DNA of 5,921 nt from Chitinophagaceae bacterium (GTDB lineage: Bacteria; Bacteroidota; Bacteroidia; Chitinophagales; Chitinophagaceae), in contig CANHMN010000120.1 in assembly GCA_947461645.1 (NCBI GenBank), positions 1-5,921 of the forward strand, read 5' to 3'. The notes beneath the pieces are model-generated. The model did not search any database, was not told the DNA's origin, and was given only the letters and a program-made list of their open reading frames with translations. Shown piece by piece: positions 1 to 5,921 of the stretch; positions within the stretch are counted from its first letter, which is position 1; each line of letters opens with the position of its first letter. A program made the position numbers and the translations under genes.

Positions 1-621
1 ATACCATCAACTAAAAGCACCTCACTTTTTACGAAAAAATCCTTAGCTACTCCGGCGTTATGTATAGGTTATGGTACTGCTTCGCTTTACAGCAAGAAAT
101 TAAAGGAATGGAATATTCAATCGAACAATCGAATAGCCGTAAAAAACCCTAACAATAAAGTAAAAATAGATGATTATTTGGTTTATTCACCTGGAGTTTT
201 AACCATAGGTCTTGAACTTGCAGGTGTAAAATCCATGCATGATTGGAAAGAAAGCATGCTGCTTTACGCTATTACCAACGCAGTTGTCTCATCTGTAGTG
301 TTCCCCATAAAATACATTACTAAAGAAAACCGACCTGATCAAACCTCGTTACACTCTTTTCCTTCGGGACACACTTCAATGGCATTTGCCTCTGCTGAAT
401 TTGCAAGAATGGAATATAGAAATCATCCATGGGTAGGTATTTTAGGATATAGTATGGCAGCTACAACCGGATATCTCAGAATGTACAACAACAGGCACTG
501 GCTAGGTGATGTTGTTGCCGGTGCAGGTGTTGGTATATTAAGTGCTAAATTTTCTTACTGGTTGATGGAAAAAGGCAAAAAAATGATTGCTTCAAAAAAG
601 GTAAAGCATTTTAAAATATAG
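1..621 (+). CDS. PAP2-family membrane-associated phosphatase, 5' end outside window
   Basis: The frame is open from base 1 to the TAA at 619-621, giving 206 visible residues. The first in-frame ATG (235) would cut into the conserved part, and a TTG at 178 is preceded by coding-like sequence, so the true start lies upstream of the window. All three motifs of the type 2 phosphatidic acid phosphatase superfamily are present. In visible numbering, KX6RP runs from K104 to R111-P112, PSGH is 121-124, and the third motif has R160, H166 and D170; the Ser usually before that Arg is Leu. H124, H166 and D170 would be the catalytic core. Hydrophobic stretches at roughly 80-100, 142-160 and 166-190 suggest membrane association. 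Such enzymes remove phosphate from lipid phosphates, undecaprenyl pyrophosphate or lipid A; the substrate cannot be told here. It is separated from glnS by 87 bp and probably transcribed independently of it. Confidence 0.9.
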   Translation: MPSTKSTSLFTKKSLATPALCIGYGTASLYSKKLKEWNIQSNNRIAVKNPNNKVKIDDYLVYSPGVLTIGLELAGVKSMHDWKESMLLYAITNAVVSSVVFPIKYITKENRPDQTSLHSFPSGHTSMAFASAEFARMEYRNHPWVGILGYSMAATTGYLRMYNNRHWLGDVVAGAGVGILSAKFSYWLMEKGKKMIASKKVKHFKI

Positions 622-664
622 TTTGCAAAAACAATAGTCTGTACTAAAAACAAGATTAATCAGT

Positions 665-706
665 TTTGGCTTATTTGCTTAAATTTGATGTTCTCAATAA
701 GCTAAA
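665..706. repeat. 11-bp inverted repeat in the glnS leader region
   Basis: The arms are 665-675 and 696-706. Seven central pairs are perfect (GCTTATT at 669-675, AATAAGC at 696-702). Outside them comes one G/T position (668/703) and then three more A/T pairs. The 20-base spacer holds the candidate -7 element of glnS. There is no T-run after either arm, so it is not a standard terminator for the PAP2 gene. It could be an operator or a leader hairpin, or chance in A/T-rich DNA. Confidence 0.5.
680..687 (+). promoter_or_regulatory. Candidate -7 promoter element of glnS
   Basis: TAAATTTG matches the Bacteroidota housekeeping sigma -7 consensus TAnnTTTG exactly and ends 21 bases before the glnS ATG, which would leave a leader of roughly 15 bases. 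No -33 TTG-type box sits at the usual distance: the nearest TTTG (665-668) is only 11 bp upstream of the element. The call rests on the -7 match and its position alone. Confidence 0.4.
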
Positions 707-708
707 TT

Positions 709-2367
709 ATGAACGAAGAAAAGAGTCTGAATTTTATTGAAGAAATAGTTGAAAACGACCTAAAATCTGGTAAATACTCCTCCATCATCAACCGTTTCCC
801 ACCCGAGCCCAATGGGTATTTGCACATCGGTCATTCTAAGGCCATCTGCCTAAATTTTGGTTTAGCTCAAAAATATGGCGGCTCCACCAATCTTCGTTTC
901 GATGATACCAATCCCGTTACCGAGGACACGGAATATGTGGAGAGCATAAAAGAAGATATTCGCTGGCTGGGCTTTCAATGGTCAAACGAATTTTACGCTT
1001 CCGATTATTTTGATCAATTGTTTGAGTACGCCGTTGTTTTAATCAAAAAAGGATTGGCTTATGTGGATGACTTAAGCTCAGAAGAAATTGCTACACTTAA
1101 AGGCACACCTACAGAGCCTGGCAAGGATAGTCCTTACAGAAACCGTTCAATCGATGAAAATCTTGCCCTTTTTAACGATATGAAATTGGGGAAATATAAA
1201 GATGGTGAAAAGGTTTTACGCGCGCGCATCGACATGACTCACACCAATATGCTCATGCGTGACCCCATCATCTATCGCATCAAACATGCCCATCATCACC
1301 GCACAGGCGACAAATGGTGCATCTACCCGATGTACGATTTTGCGCATGGACAAAGCGACAGCATCGAAAAAATAACCCACTCCATTTGTACATTGGAATT
1401 TATCCCTCATAGAGAACTGTACGATTGGCTGATTGAAAAACTGGAAATATTTCCTTCTCATCAATATGAATTTGCCCGTTTGAACATGACTCATACGGTT
1501 ATGAGTAAACGCAAATTACTACAGCTTGTGAATGAAGGTCACGTAAGCGGATGGGACGATCCCAGAATGCCTACCATCAGCGGATTCAGAAGAAAAGGTT
1601 TTACACCATTGAGCATTCGTAATTTCTGTGAGCGTATCGGTGTTGCCAAGAGAGAAAACCTCATTGATTTAAGCCTGCTAGAATTTTGTCTTCGCGAAGA
1701 CCTCAACAACAGCGCCAAAAGAGCTATGGCGGTTTTAGATCCGGTGAAGCTCATCATCACCAACTACGAAGATGGTAAAGTGGAGGAATTGAAAAGCGAA
1801 AACGGACCTGATGAAACCCTTGGACACAGAAATATACCATTCTGCAAAGAACTATGGATTGAAAAAGAAGATTTCATGGAAGAGCCTGCCAAAAAGTGGT
1901 TTAGGTTGGCACCGGGAGCAATGGTTCGTCTTAAAAGCGCCTACATCGTAAAATGCGATTCCTTCATCAAAAATGAAAATGGAGACATCAAGGAAATTCA
2001 CTGCACTTATTTCCCTGAAAGCAAAAGCGGGCAGGATACCAGTGGCATTCAGGTAAAGGGTACCATTCATTGGGTAAGTGCAAAACATGCTGCAAGCGCA
2101 GAAATAAGACTTTATGATCGCCTCTTTCTTTCAGAAAATCCTGCAGCAGAAGAAGGTGATTTCAAAGACCACATCAATCCTCATTCTTTAGCCATAATTG
2201 AGAAGGCATACATTGAACCTTCTTTGTTAAAAGCTACTATAGATGACCGTTACCAATTTTTGAGAAAAGGATATTTCTGCTTAGATAAAGATTCGTCTAT
2301 GGATAAGCTCATATTCAACAGAACGGTAACACTGAAGGATACCTGGAGCAAAGAAGCATCAAAATAA
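709..2367 (+). CDS. glnS: Glutaminyl-tRNA synthetase (GlnRS)
   Basis: This class I aminoacyl-tRNA synthetase attaches glutamine to tRNA-Gln in the cytoplasm using ATP. The 552-residue length is almost the same as E. coli GlnRS. The Rossmann catalytic domain starts with the signature [12 protein letters not shown], where HIGH is at 39-42. LRFDDTNP follows at 62-69. Y209 in YPMYDFAHG corresponds by position to the glutamine-binding Tyr of E. coli GlnRS. The KMSKS-type loop is VMSKRK (264-269), and DDPRMPT begins at 283. From about 340 to the end come the two beta-barrels that read the anticodon, ending in the family-typical FNRTV...[14 protein letters not shown] and the C-terminal barrels separate GlnRS from non-discriminating GluRS. 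The gene is intact. The ATG at 709 has no Shine-Dalgarno sequence, as usual in this phylum. It converges with the membrane-protein gene on the other strand, leaving 21 bp between stops. Its presence suggests direct Gln-tRNA charging rather than reliance on GatCAB for glutamine. Confidence 0.98.
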   Translation: MNEEKSLNFIEEIVENDLKSGKYSSIINRFPPEPNGYLHIGHSKAICLNFGLAQKYGGSTNLRFDDTNPVTEDTEYVESIKEDIRWLGFQWSNEFYASDYFDQLFEYAVVLIKKGLAYVDDLSSEEIATLKGTPTEPGKDSPYRNRSIDENLALFNDMKLGKYKDGEKVLRARIDMTHTNMLMRDPIIYRIKHAHHHRTGDKWCIYPMYDFAHGQSDSIEKITHSICTLEFIPHRELYDWLIEKLEIFPSHQYEFARLNMTHTVMSKRKLLQLVNEGHVSGWDDPRMPTISGFRRKGFTPLSIRNFCERIGVAKRENLIDLSLLEFCLREDLNNSAKRAMAVLDPVKLIITNYEDGKVEELKSENGPDETLGHRNIPFCKELWIEKEDFMEEPAKKWFRLAPGAMVRLKSAYIVKCDSFIKNENGDIKEIHCTYFPESKSGQDTSGIQVKGTIHWVSAKHAASAEIRLYDRLFLSENPAAEEGDFKDHINPHSLAIIEKAYIEPSLLKATIDDRYQFLRKGYFCLDKDSSMDKLIFNRTVTLKDTWSKEASK

Positions 2368-2388
2368 TATTGATTGAACGTAAGAAAG

Positions 2389-2781
2389 TTATTTCTTTCC
2401 CATAATACTCATTCTGGGAAACATTGCTACTATGAAGCTGAGAACAGAAAAAACCAGCAAAAGGTAAATGCCTGGCAATTTCACAGGAGTAGTAGCATAA
2501 TAGGTTGATGTATACAATTGAAAGGTTCTAATGACATAAGCCAATAAAACTCCTCCCAAAAAAAGATGAGTGAACTTTATCCAAACCTTATCAATAAGCA
2601 ATAAAACAATACAAATAAGGGATAGCACAGCAATATACTTTCCTGGAGTACCATAAACTTTGCCTTCAGAAAAAAATCCGGTAAAATTCTTTTGAATATC
2701 AGGATGATAGGTCCAGGGCATGAAGCAAATAGCTATTAGTCCAAGATAAATAATTACACCAACCCATTTAGGAATACTCAT
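2389..2781 (-). CDS. Small four-helix membrane protein of unknown function
   Basis: It encodes 130 residues from ATG (2779-2781) to TAA (2389-2391). The reading frame stays open upstream to 2922, but that extension runs through the terminator and the whole tRNA-Cys gene, so the internal ATG giving MSIPKW is the credible start. Four hydrophobic segments lie at about 6-23, 48-63, 71-88 and 102-120. Basic residues at K5, K65/K69 and the C-terminal KK suggest that both ends face the cytoplasm. The first outside loop (24-47) is the most distinctive part: WTYHPDIQKNFTGFF followed by a Gly-rich YGTPGK, possibly a conserved motif. I do not recognise a named family and assign no function; it resembles small hypothetical inner-membrane proteins of Bacteroidota. 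No clear promoter is visible between the tRNA terminator and the ATG, so it may be transcribed by read-through from the tRNA. Confidence 0.8.
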   Translation of the reverse strand: MSIPKWVGVIIYLGLIAICFMPWTYHPDIQKNFTGFFSEGKVYGTPGKYIAVLSLICIVLLLIDKVWIKFTHLFLGGVLLAYVIRTFQLYTSTYYATTPVKLPGIYLLLVFSVLSFIVAMFPRMSIMGKK

Positions 2782-2798
2782 TAAAAACGTTTGTCGGT

Positions 2799-2831
2799 AA
2801 AAAAAATGCCTGATGAAATATTCAACAGGCA
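2799..2831 (-). terminator. Intrinsic terminator after tRNA-Cys
   Basis: Read on the minus strand, the arms TGCCTG (2831-2826) and CAGGCA (2812-2807) form a perfect 6-bp stem. After one T/T mismatch the stem continues with three more pairs (2824-2822 with 2816-2814) around a 5-base loop. Eight T residues (2806-2799) follow directly. It begins 11 bases after the tRNA discriminator base and ends 17 bases before the start codon of the membrane-protein gene. The stem is short, so termination may be partial. Confidence 0.75.
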
Positions 2832-2842
2832 GGTTTCGAGTG

Positions 2843-2914
2843 AGGTCCCTAGCGGATTCGAACCGCTGTAGAAGCTTTTGCAGAGCTTTGCCTGAGCCAC
2901 TCGGCCAAAGGACC
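2843..2914 (-). tRNA. tRNA-Cys (anticodon GCA)
   Basis: I folded the minus strand by hand. The acceptor stem GGTCCTT pairs with AGGGACC with one G-T pair. T8 and G9 follow, then a 3-bp D stem (GCC/GGC) with a GG-containing loop. The anticodon stem AAGCT/AGCTT is perfect, with loop CTGCAAA giving anticodon GCA at 2884-2882. The variable loop has 4 bases, and the T arm is AGCGG-TTCGAAT-CCGCT, also perfect. The discriminator base at 2843 is U73, the main identity element of bacterial tRNA-Cys, which supports the assignment. The 3' CCA is not encoded (the bases after U73 read CAC), so a CCA-adding enzyme must add it. A terminator follows closely. Confidence 0.97.
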
Positions 2915-2937
2915 AAAAACAATTAAAAATCGTGTCA

Positions 2938-2944
2938 CAAAATA
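2938..2944 (-). promoter_or_regulatory. Possible -7 element of tRNA-Cys
   Basis: On the minus strand TATTTTG lies 23 bases upstream of the first tRNA base. It is one T short of the Bacteroidota consensus TAnnTTTG. The distance suits a short 5' leader on the tRNA precursor. No convincing -33 box is visible in the all-A/T region behind it. Confidence 0.3.
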
Positions 2945-2948
2945 AGGT

Positions 2949-2971
2949 AATTTTATTCATAAAATAAAATT
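2949..2971. repeat. Perfect 9-bp A/T inverted repeat in the divergent promoter region
   Basis: AATTTTATT (2949-2957) and AATAAAATT (2963-2971) are exact reverse complements around the 5-base spacer CATAA. The dyad lies midway between the candidate -7 elements of tRNA-Cys (minus strand) and the phosphorylase (plus strand), about where both -33 regions would be. It could be a regulator site or an A/T-rich activating element. Only A and T are used, so chance is a real alternative. Confidence 0.45.
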
Positions 2972-2981
2972 GATTTTTGGC

Positions 2982-2990
2982 TAACTTTTG
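2982..2990 (+). promoter_or_regulatory. Possible -7 element of the phosphorylase-dapF-corA series
   Basis: TAACTTTTG is the Bacteroidota TAnnTTTG element with one extra T. It ends 24 bases before the ATG at 3015. A promoter here would place transcription initiation downstream of the alternative TTG start at 2988, which favours the ATG as the true start of the phosphorylase. No -33 box at standard spacing is evident. Confidence 0.35.
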
Positions 2991-3014
2991 CCCACCAACA
3001 ACCCATTCAAAAAC

Positions 3015-3890
3015 ATGAAAGCCATAGAAGCATCAGAATTGATCATAAACAACCGAGGCGCAGTCTATCACCTCAACTGCCGCCCAGAGGAAATTGCAGA
3101 TACTATTATAACTGTTGGCGACCCAGACAGGGTTAAGGAAGTAAGCAAGCACTTTGATAAAATAGATTATAAAAACCAACACCGCGAGTTTATCACACAT
3201 ACCGGTTTCGTAGGCAAAAAAAGAATTTCGGTTACCAGTACAGGAATTGGTCCCGACAATATAGACATTGTACTAAACGAGCTCGATGCATTGGTAAATA
3301 TTGATCTGGAAAGCCGAACCCTAAAACCGAATCTTACCTCCTTGCAAATTGTAAGAGTGGGAACAAGTGGATCGCTACAGAGAGAAATACCTGTTGACAG
3401 TTTCGTTGCCAGCACACATGGCTTAGGTCTGGATAACCTCATGCATTTTTACAAATTTGAAAACAACTCAGAAGACAAGCAATTGCTTCAGGCATTTCAA
3501 ACACATGTACAAATGAATAACGGTGGAATTCTTCCCTACATCAATGGCGCAAGCAGTAAATTGCTCAAACACTTCACGCATAATATTCACCATGGCATAA
3601 CGGTAACTTGTCCGGGCTTTTATGGCCCACAAGGAAGGGTTTTAAGAATGGGACTATCTCATCCCAACTTGATTGACCTCCTCACCTCTTTTCATTTCGG
3701 CAATCACCGCATTTCCAACTTTGAAATGGAAACATCTGCTTTGTATGGTATGAGCAAAGTACTGGGACACCATTGTCTTTCATTGAGTGCCATTGTAGCC
3801 AACCGCATTAGCAAGGAATTCAGTAAGGATGGAAATGCAGCTGTAGAAAACTTAATTAAACTCACACTCGAAAAACTTTCAGCTGAATAG
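3015..3890 (+). CDS. Nucleoside phosphorylase, uridine phosphorylase-like
   Basis: This 291-residue protein belongs to the PNP/UDP phosphorylase family, cytoplasmic enzymes that split nucleosides with phosphate into base and (deoxy)ribose 1-phosphate for salvage. GDPDRV (35-40) is the N-terminal phosphate-binding loop. R114 in RVGTSG (114-119) matches the family phosphate-binding Arg and the glycine-rich loop. FEMET (236-240) contains the Met-Glu pair that contacts ribose. In GFYGPQGR, Q206 and R208 have the Gln-x-Arg spacing that reads uracil in uridine phosphorylases, which argues for a pyrimidine substrate; purine enzymes lack this pair. The start is the ATG at 3015. A TTG at 2988 would add nine unlikely residues overlapping a candidate promoter. 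It is first in a same-strand series, with dapF 43 bp downstream. Substrate specificity is inferred from two residues only. Confidence 0.88.
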   Translation: MKAIEASELIINNRGAVYHLNCRPEEIADTIITVGDPDRVKEVSKHFDKIDYKNQHREFITHTGFVGKKRISVTSTGIGPDNIDIVLNELDALVNIDLESRTLKPNLTSLQIVRVGTSGSLQREIPVDSFVASTHGLGLDNLMHFYKFENNSEDKQLLQAFQTHVQMNNGGILPYINGASSKLLKHFTHNIHHGITVTCPGFYGPQGRVLRMGLSHPNLIDLLTSFHFGNHRISNFEMETSALYGMSKVLGHHCLSLSAIVANRISKEFSKDGNAAVENLIKLTLEKLSAE

Positions 3891-3933
3891 AACAATTGAC
3901 AACAAGCATTAGTGTTTTTTTACTCAAACAAAT

Positions 3934-4725
3934 ATGAACATCAGTTTCTACAAATACGAGGGTACCGGTAATGACTTTATCATTCTTGACAACAGAAGCG
4001 GACTCTACAGCAATTTAACAACACATCAAATTGCATGGCTTTGCCACAGAAAATTTGGCATAGGTGCAGATGGTTTGATGTTGATGAGCCAAAAAGAAAA
4101 TTATGATTTTGAAATGATTTATTACAATGCCGATGGTAATACAAGCACTATGTGTGGCAATGGAGGCAGATGTATGGTGAAATTCGCATTCGACCTAGGC
4201 ATTCATCAATACACGTACAAGTTTTTGGCAGTTGATGGTCCGCACGAAGCTGAAATCGACAATGATAATGCCATCAGGCTTAAAATGACAGACGTAAAAG
4301 AAGTTGACCAGCAAAACGGATATACGCTGCTTGATACAGGCTCTCCACATTTTGTAAAATTTGTAAATAAGATTGAGGAAGTTGATGTAGTGGAATCGGG
4401 AAGAATCATCAGGGAAAGCAAACCATTTGCAGAAAATGGAATCAATGTAAACTTTGTGGAAACATTCAATGAAGACAGCATTTATGTAAGAACCTATGAA
4501 AGAGGCGTTGAAGATGAAACCATGAGTTGTGGCACAGGCGTAACTGCAAGTGCTTTGGTTTCTGCTCACAATGAACGTGGTTTCAACCGAGTGGAAGTTA
4601 AAACAAACGGTGGAAAACTAAGTGTAGAATTCAATAAAACAGGAGATGGCCAATTTGACAACATTTGGCTTTGTGGTCCAGCTAACTTTGTGTTTAAAGG
4701 TGAGGTAATTATTAAGGATAATTGA
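3934..4725 (+). CDS. dapF: Diaminopimelate epimerase
   Basis: DapF converts LL-diaminopimelate to meso-diaminopimelate without a cofactor, supplying the lysine precursor and the peptidoglycan cross-linking residue. At 263 residues it is close to the usual length of about 270. The opening FYKYEGTGNDFIILDNR is the family's N-terminal signature. The two catalytic cysteines are C74 in MCGNGGRC (73-80) and C199 in SCGTG, on the two pseudo-symmetric halves of the fold. GADGLM near residue 45 and GSPHFV in the middle are also typical. The gene looks intact, with an ATG start and no Shine-Dalgarno sequence. It lies 43 bp after the phosphorylase and 39 bp before the CorA gene, with no terminator seen on either side, so co-transcription is plausible. 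No other lysine-pathway gene is in the window. Confidence 0.97.
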   Translation: MNISFYKYEGTGNDFIILDNRSGLYSNLTTHQIAWLCHRKFGIGADGLMLMSQKENYDFEMIYYNADGNTSTMCGNGGRCMVKFAFDLGIHQYTYKFLAVDGPHEAEIDNDNAIRLKMTDVKEVDQQNGYTLLDTGSPHFVKFVNKIEEVDVVESGRIIRESKPFAENGINVNFVETFNEDSIYVRTYERGVEDETMSCGTGVTASALVSAHNERGFNRVEVKTNGGKLSVEFNKTGDGQFDNIWLCGPANFVFKGEVIIKDN

Positions 4726-4764
4726 ATTTCGTTTCGTAACTCTTAAAAAATCAATTCATTAAAG

Positions 4765-5703
4765 GTGATACAATATTTCAAAATCGAAGACCAAAAAACA
4801 GTAGCCATAGACAAACCCGTTTCAGGCTCGTGGGTAAACATTCTTCCTCCATTAAAGCATGAGGAATTTTCTGAATTGAGCCAGTCGCTTGATATTCCAC
4901 TTGATTTTTTGAAAGACTCCCTTGATATAGATGAAAGAAGCCGTTATGAGGCTGACAGAGACGTAAAATTGATTGTAATAAAAACACCTACCGAAAACAA
5001 CTCTTTTAATGAAAGCGATGCTTTCTATATCACTATACCTATTTGTATCATTCTCACGAACGGACAAATTGTAACCGTAAATTCTTTTGAAAACGAGGCT
5101 ATCAAAAAGTTTCTGAACAGTTTTCAAAATAGACATCCGGACAAAAAAAACATGATGGTACTTAAGGTATTTGAAAAAATTACCATGAACTTTCAAGAAT
5201 ACCTAAAAGAAATTAACCAGCGCAGAAATGCATTGGAACAAAAACTATACGATGCCAACAGAAACGAAGAATTGCTTCAACTCATGCGTATTCAAAAGAG
5301 TCTCGTATATTTTGTAACCGCATTAAGAAGCAATGAATTGCTGATGATGAAGTTGGCGCGAACCGATTTCTTAAAACTCAATGAAGAAGAAAAAGATTTC
5401 CTCGATGATTTGATTATTGAAACTTCTCAGGCTCTTGAAACTGCGCAGACGTACACCAACATTCTGAGCAGTACTTTGGATGCCTTTGCAAGCATCATCA
5501 GCAATAATCAAAACGAAGTGTTGAAAAGACTTACTACATTAACTATTTTCCTCAGCATACCTGTATTGATTGCAAGCATATATGGCATGAACGTACCACT
5601 ACCCTTTCAGCATTCCCCATATGCATTTTGGATACCGGTAAGTGTTTGTTTTTTCATACTCGGTTTTGCTATGTACAACTATATCAGAAGGATTAAAAAA
5701 TAA
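4765..5703 (+). CDS. corA: CorA-family divalent metal ion transporter
   Basis: This 312-residue protein has the CorA plan: a large N-terminal cytoplasmic domain (about 1-200), a long charged stalk helix (about 140-255) ending in NNQNEVLKRLT, and two C-terminal membrane helices (about 257-272 and 286-307). The first ends in the signature YGMN (273-276), the selectivity filter of this Mg2+/Co2+/Ni2+ channel family, which works as a pentamer in the inner membrane. The basic tail RRIKK stays in the cytoplasm. The loop after GMN (VPLPFQHSPYAFW) has no acidic residue, unlike the MPEL loop of the best-studied members, so exact ion preference is uncertain. GTG at 4765 is chosen as the start because MIQYFKIEDQKTV matches the usual N-terminus and no in-frame ATG lies near. 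A NUDIX gene begins 2 bp after its stop, indicating a shared transcript. Confidence 0.93.
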   Translation: MIQYFKIEDQKTVAIDKPVSGSWVNILPPLKHEEFSELSQSLDIPLDFLKDSLDIDERSRYEADRDVKLIVIKTPTENNSFNESDAFYITIPICIILTNGQIVTVNSFENEAIKKFLNSFQNRHPDKKNMMVLKVFEKITMNFQEYLKEINQRRNALEQKLYDANRNEELLQLMRIQKSLVYFVTALRSNELLMMKLARTDFLKLNEEEKDFLDDLIIETSQALETAQTYTNILSSTLDAFASIISNNQNEVLKRLTTLTIFLSIPVLIASIYGMNVPLPFQHSPYAFWIPVSVCFFILGFAMYNYIRRIKK

Positions 5704-5705
5704 AC

Positions 5706-5921
5706 ATGATTAACGTTAGGGTTTACGGTGTTTTGATTAATGAAAAAAAGCAAGTGCTTGTATCCGATGAACTTATCAGAGGAATGAAAATAACCAAATT
5801 CTGCGGTGGCGGACTAGAGTTTGGCGAGGGAACCATTGATTGTGTGATAAGAGAATTCAGAGAAGAGATGAATGTATCTGTCAAGGTTAAACAACACTTA
5901 TACACCACTGATTTTTTTCAG
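5706..5921 (+). CDS. NUDIX hydrolase, 3' end outside window
   Basis: Seventy-two residues are visible from the ATG at 5706, and the frame is open at the window edge. A NUDIX box GX5EX7REUXEEXGU lies at 35-57: G35, E41, R49-E50, and E53-E54, the metal-binding glutamates that help cleave nucleoside diphosphates linked to other groups. The Gly near the end of the box is Asn (N56), a deviation that does not touch the metal ligands. The N-terminal strand with VYGVLINEKKQVLV is the usual first strand of the fold. NUDIX enzymes act on many substrates (oxidised NTPs, ADP-ribose, coenzymes), and none can be chosen here. The 2-bp gap after the CorA stop suggests translational coupling and a common operon, without proving a functional link. 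Confidence 0.88.
   Translation, partial: MINVRVYGVLINEKKQVLVSDELIRGMKITKFCGGGLEFGEGTIDCVIREFREEMNVSVKVKQHLYTTDFFQ

Noticed and set aside
1216..1494. Minus-strand open frames inside glnS, and similar frames opposite the phosphorylase, dapF, corA and NUDIX genes
   Set aside because: They are antisense shadows of strongly conserved genes and show no recognisable domains or start context.
2843..2914. tRNA-Cys as an integration site for a mobile element
   Set aside because: No integrase, no second copy of the tRNA 3' end and no change in gene character are seen around it; the neighbours are housekeeping genes.
2782..2922. N-terminal extension of the minus-strand membrane protein (47 extra residues)
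   Set aside because: It would translate the tRNA-Cys gene and its terminator; the ATG at 2779-2781 gives a natural membrane-protein N-terminus.
2988..3014. TTG start adding nine residues to the phosphorylase
   Set aside because: It overlaps the candidate promoter element at 2982-2990 and adds no family-like sequence; the ATG at 3015 is preferred.
3891..3933. T7 run (3915-3921) between the phosphorylase and dapF as a terminator
   Set aside because: I could find no stable G/C-containing stem directly before the run, in either direction.
1..5921. CRISPR array, insertion sequence, defence or toxin-antitoxin system, or other novel gene system
   Set aside because: No spaced repeats, transposase motifs, or small paired genes were seen; every sizeable open frame is accounted for by an ordinary gene or a shadow of one.

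Overview
The window looks like ordinary chromosome from a member of the Bacteroidota. Three things point that way: start codons lack Shine-Dalgarno sequences and sit behind A/T-rich leaders; upstream of two genes there are sequences that match or approach the Bacteroidota -7 promoter element TAnnTTTG; and the proteins, especially the PAP2 phosphatase and the nucleoside phosphorylase, read like members of Bacteroidota families. Base composition is moderately A/T-rich. The genus cannot be named from this sequence alone.

Layout from left to right. A PAP2-family phosphatase enters from the left edge without its N-terminus (1-621, +). After an 87-bp gap with a clear inverted repeat and a candidate promoter comes glnS, glutaminyl-tRNA synthetase (709-2367, +). 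It converges, with only 21 bp between stop codons, on a small four-helix membrane protein of unknown function (2389-2781, -). Upstream of that gene on the minus strand lie a hairpin terminator (2799-2831) and a tRNA-Cys(GCA) gene (2843-2914, -). A 100-bp A/T-rich divergent region separates the tRNA from a plus-strand series: a uridine-phosphorylase-like nucleoside phosphorylase (3015-3890), dapF, diaminopimelate epimerase (3934-4725), a CorA-type divalent-metal transporter with a GTG start (4765-5703), and a NUDIX hydrolase that runs off the right edge (5706-5921). Gaps in this series are 43, 39 and 2 bp, so it may be one transcription unit. No stretch longer than 300 bp lacks a gene.

The genes are mainly housekeeping: tRNA charging (GlnRS) and a tRNA, nucleoside salvage (phosphorylase), meso-DAP supply for lysine and peptidoglycan (DapF), Mg2+/Co2+-type transport (CorA), nucleotide clean-up (NUDIX) and lipid or isoprenoid phosphate hydrolysis (PAP2). 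They do not form one obvious pathway. I found no mobile element, CRISPR array, toxin-antitoxin pair, defence system or biosynthetic cluster, and nothing that qualifies as a new biological system. The points worth a second look are small: two dyads at promoters, a terminator between the tRNA and the membrane-protein gene, an unrecognised membrane protein, and variant residues in the CorA loop and the NUDIX box.
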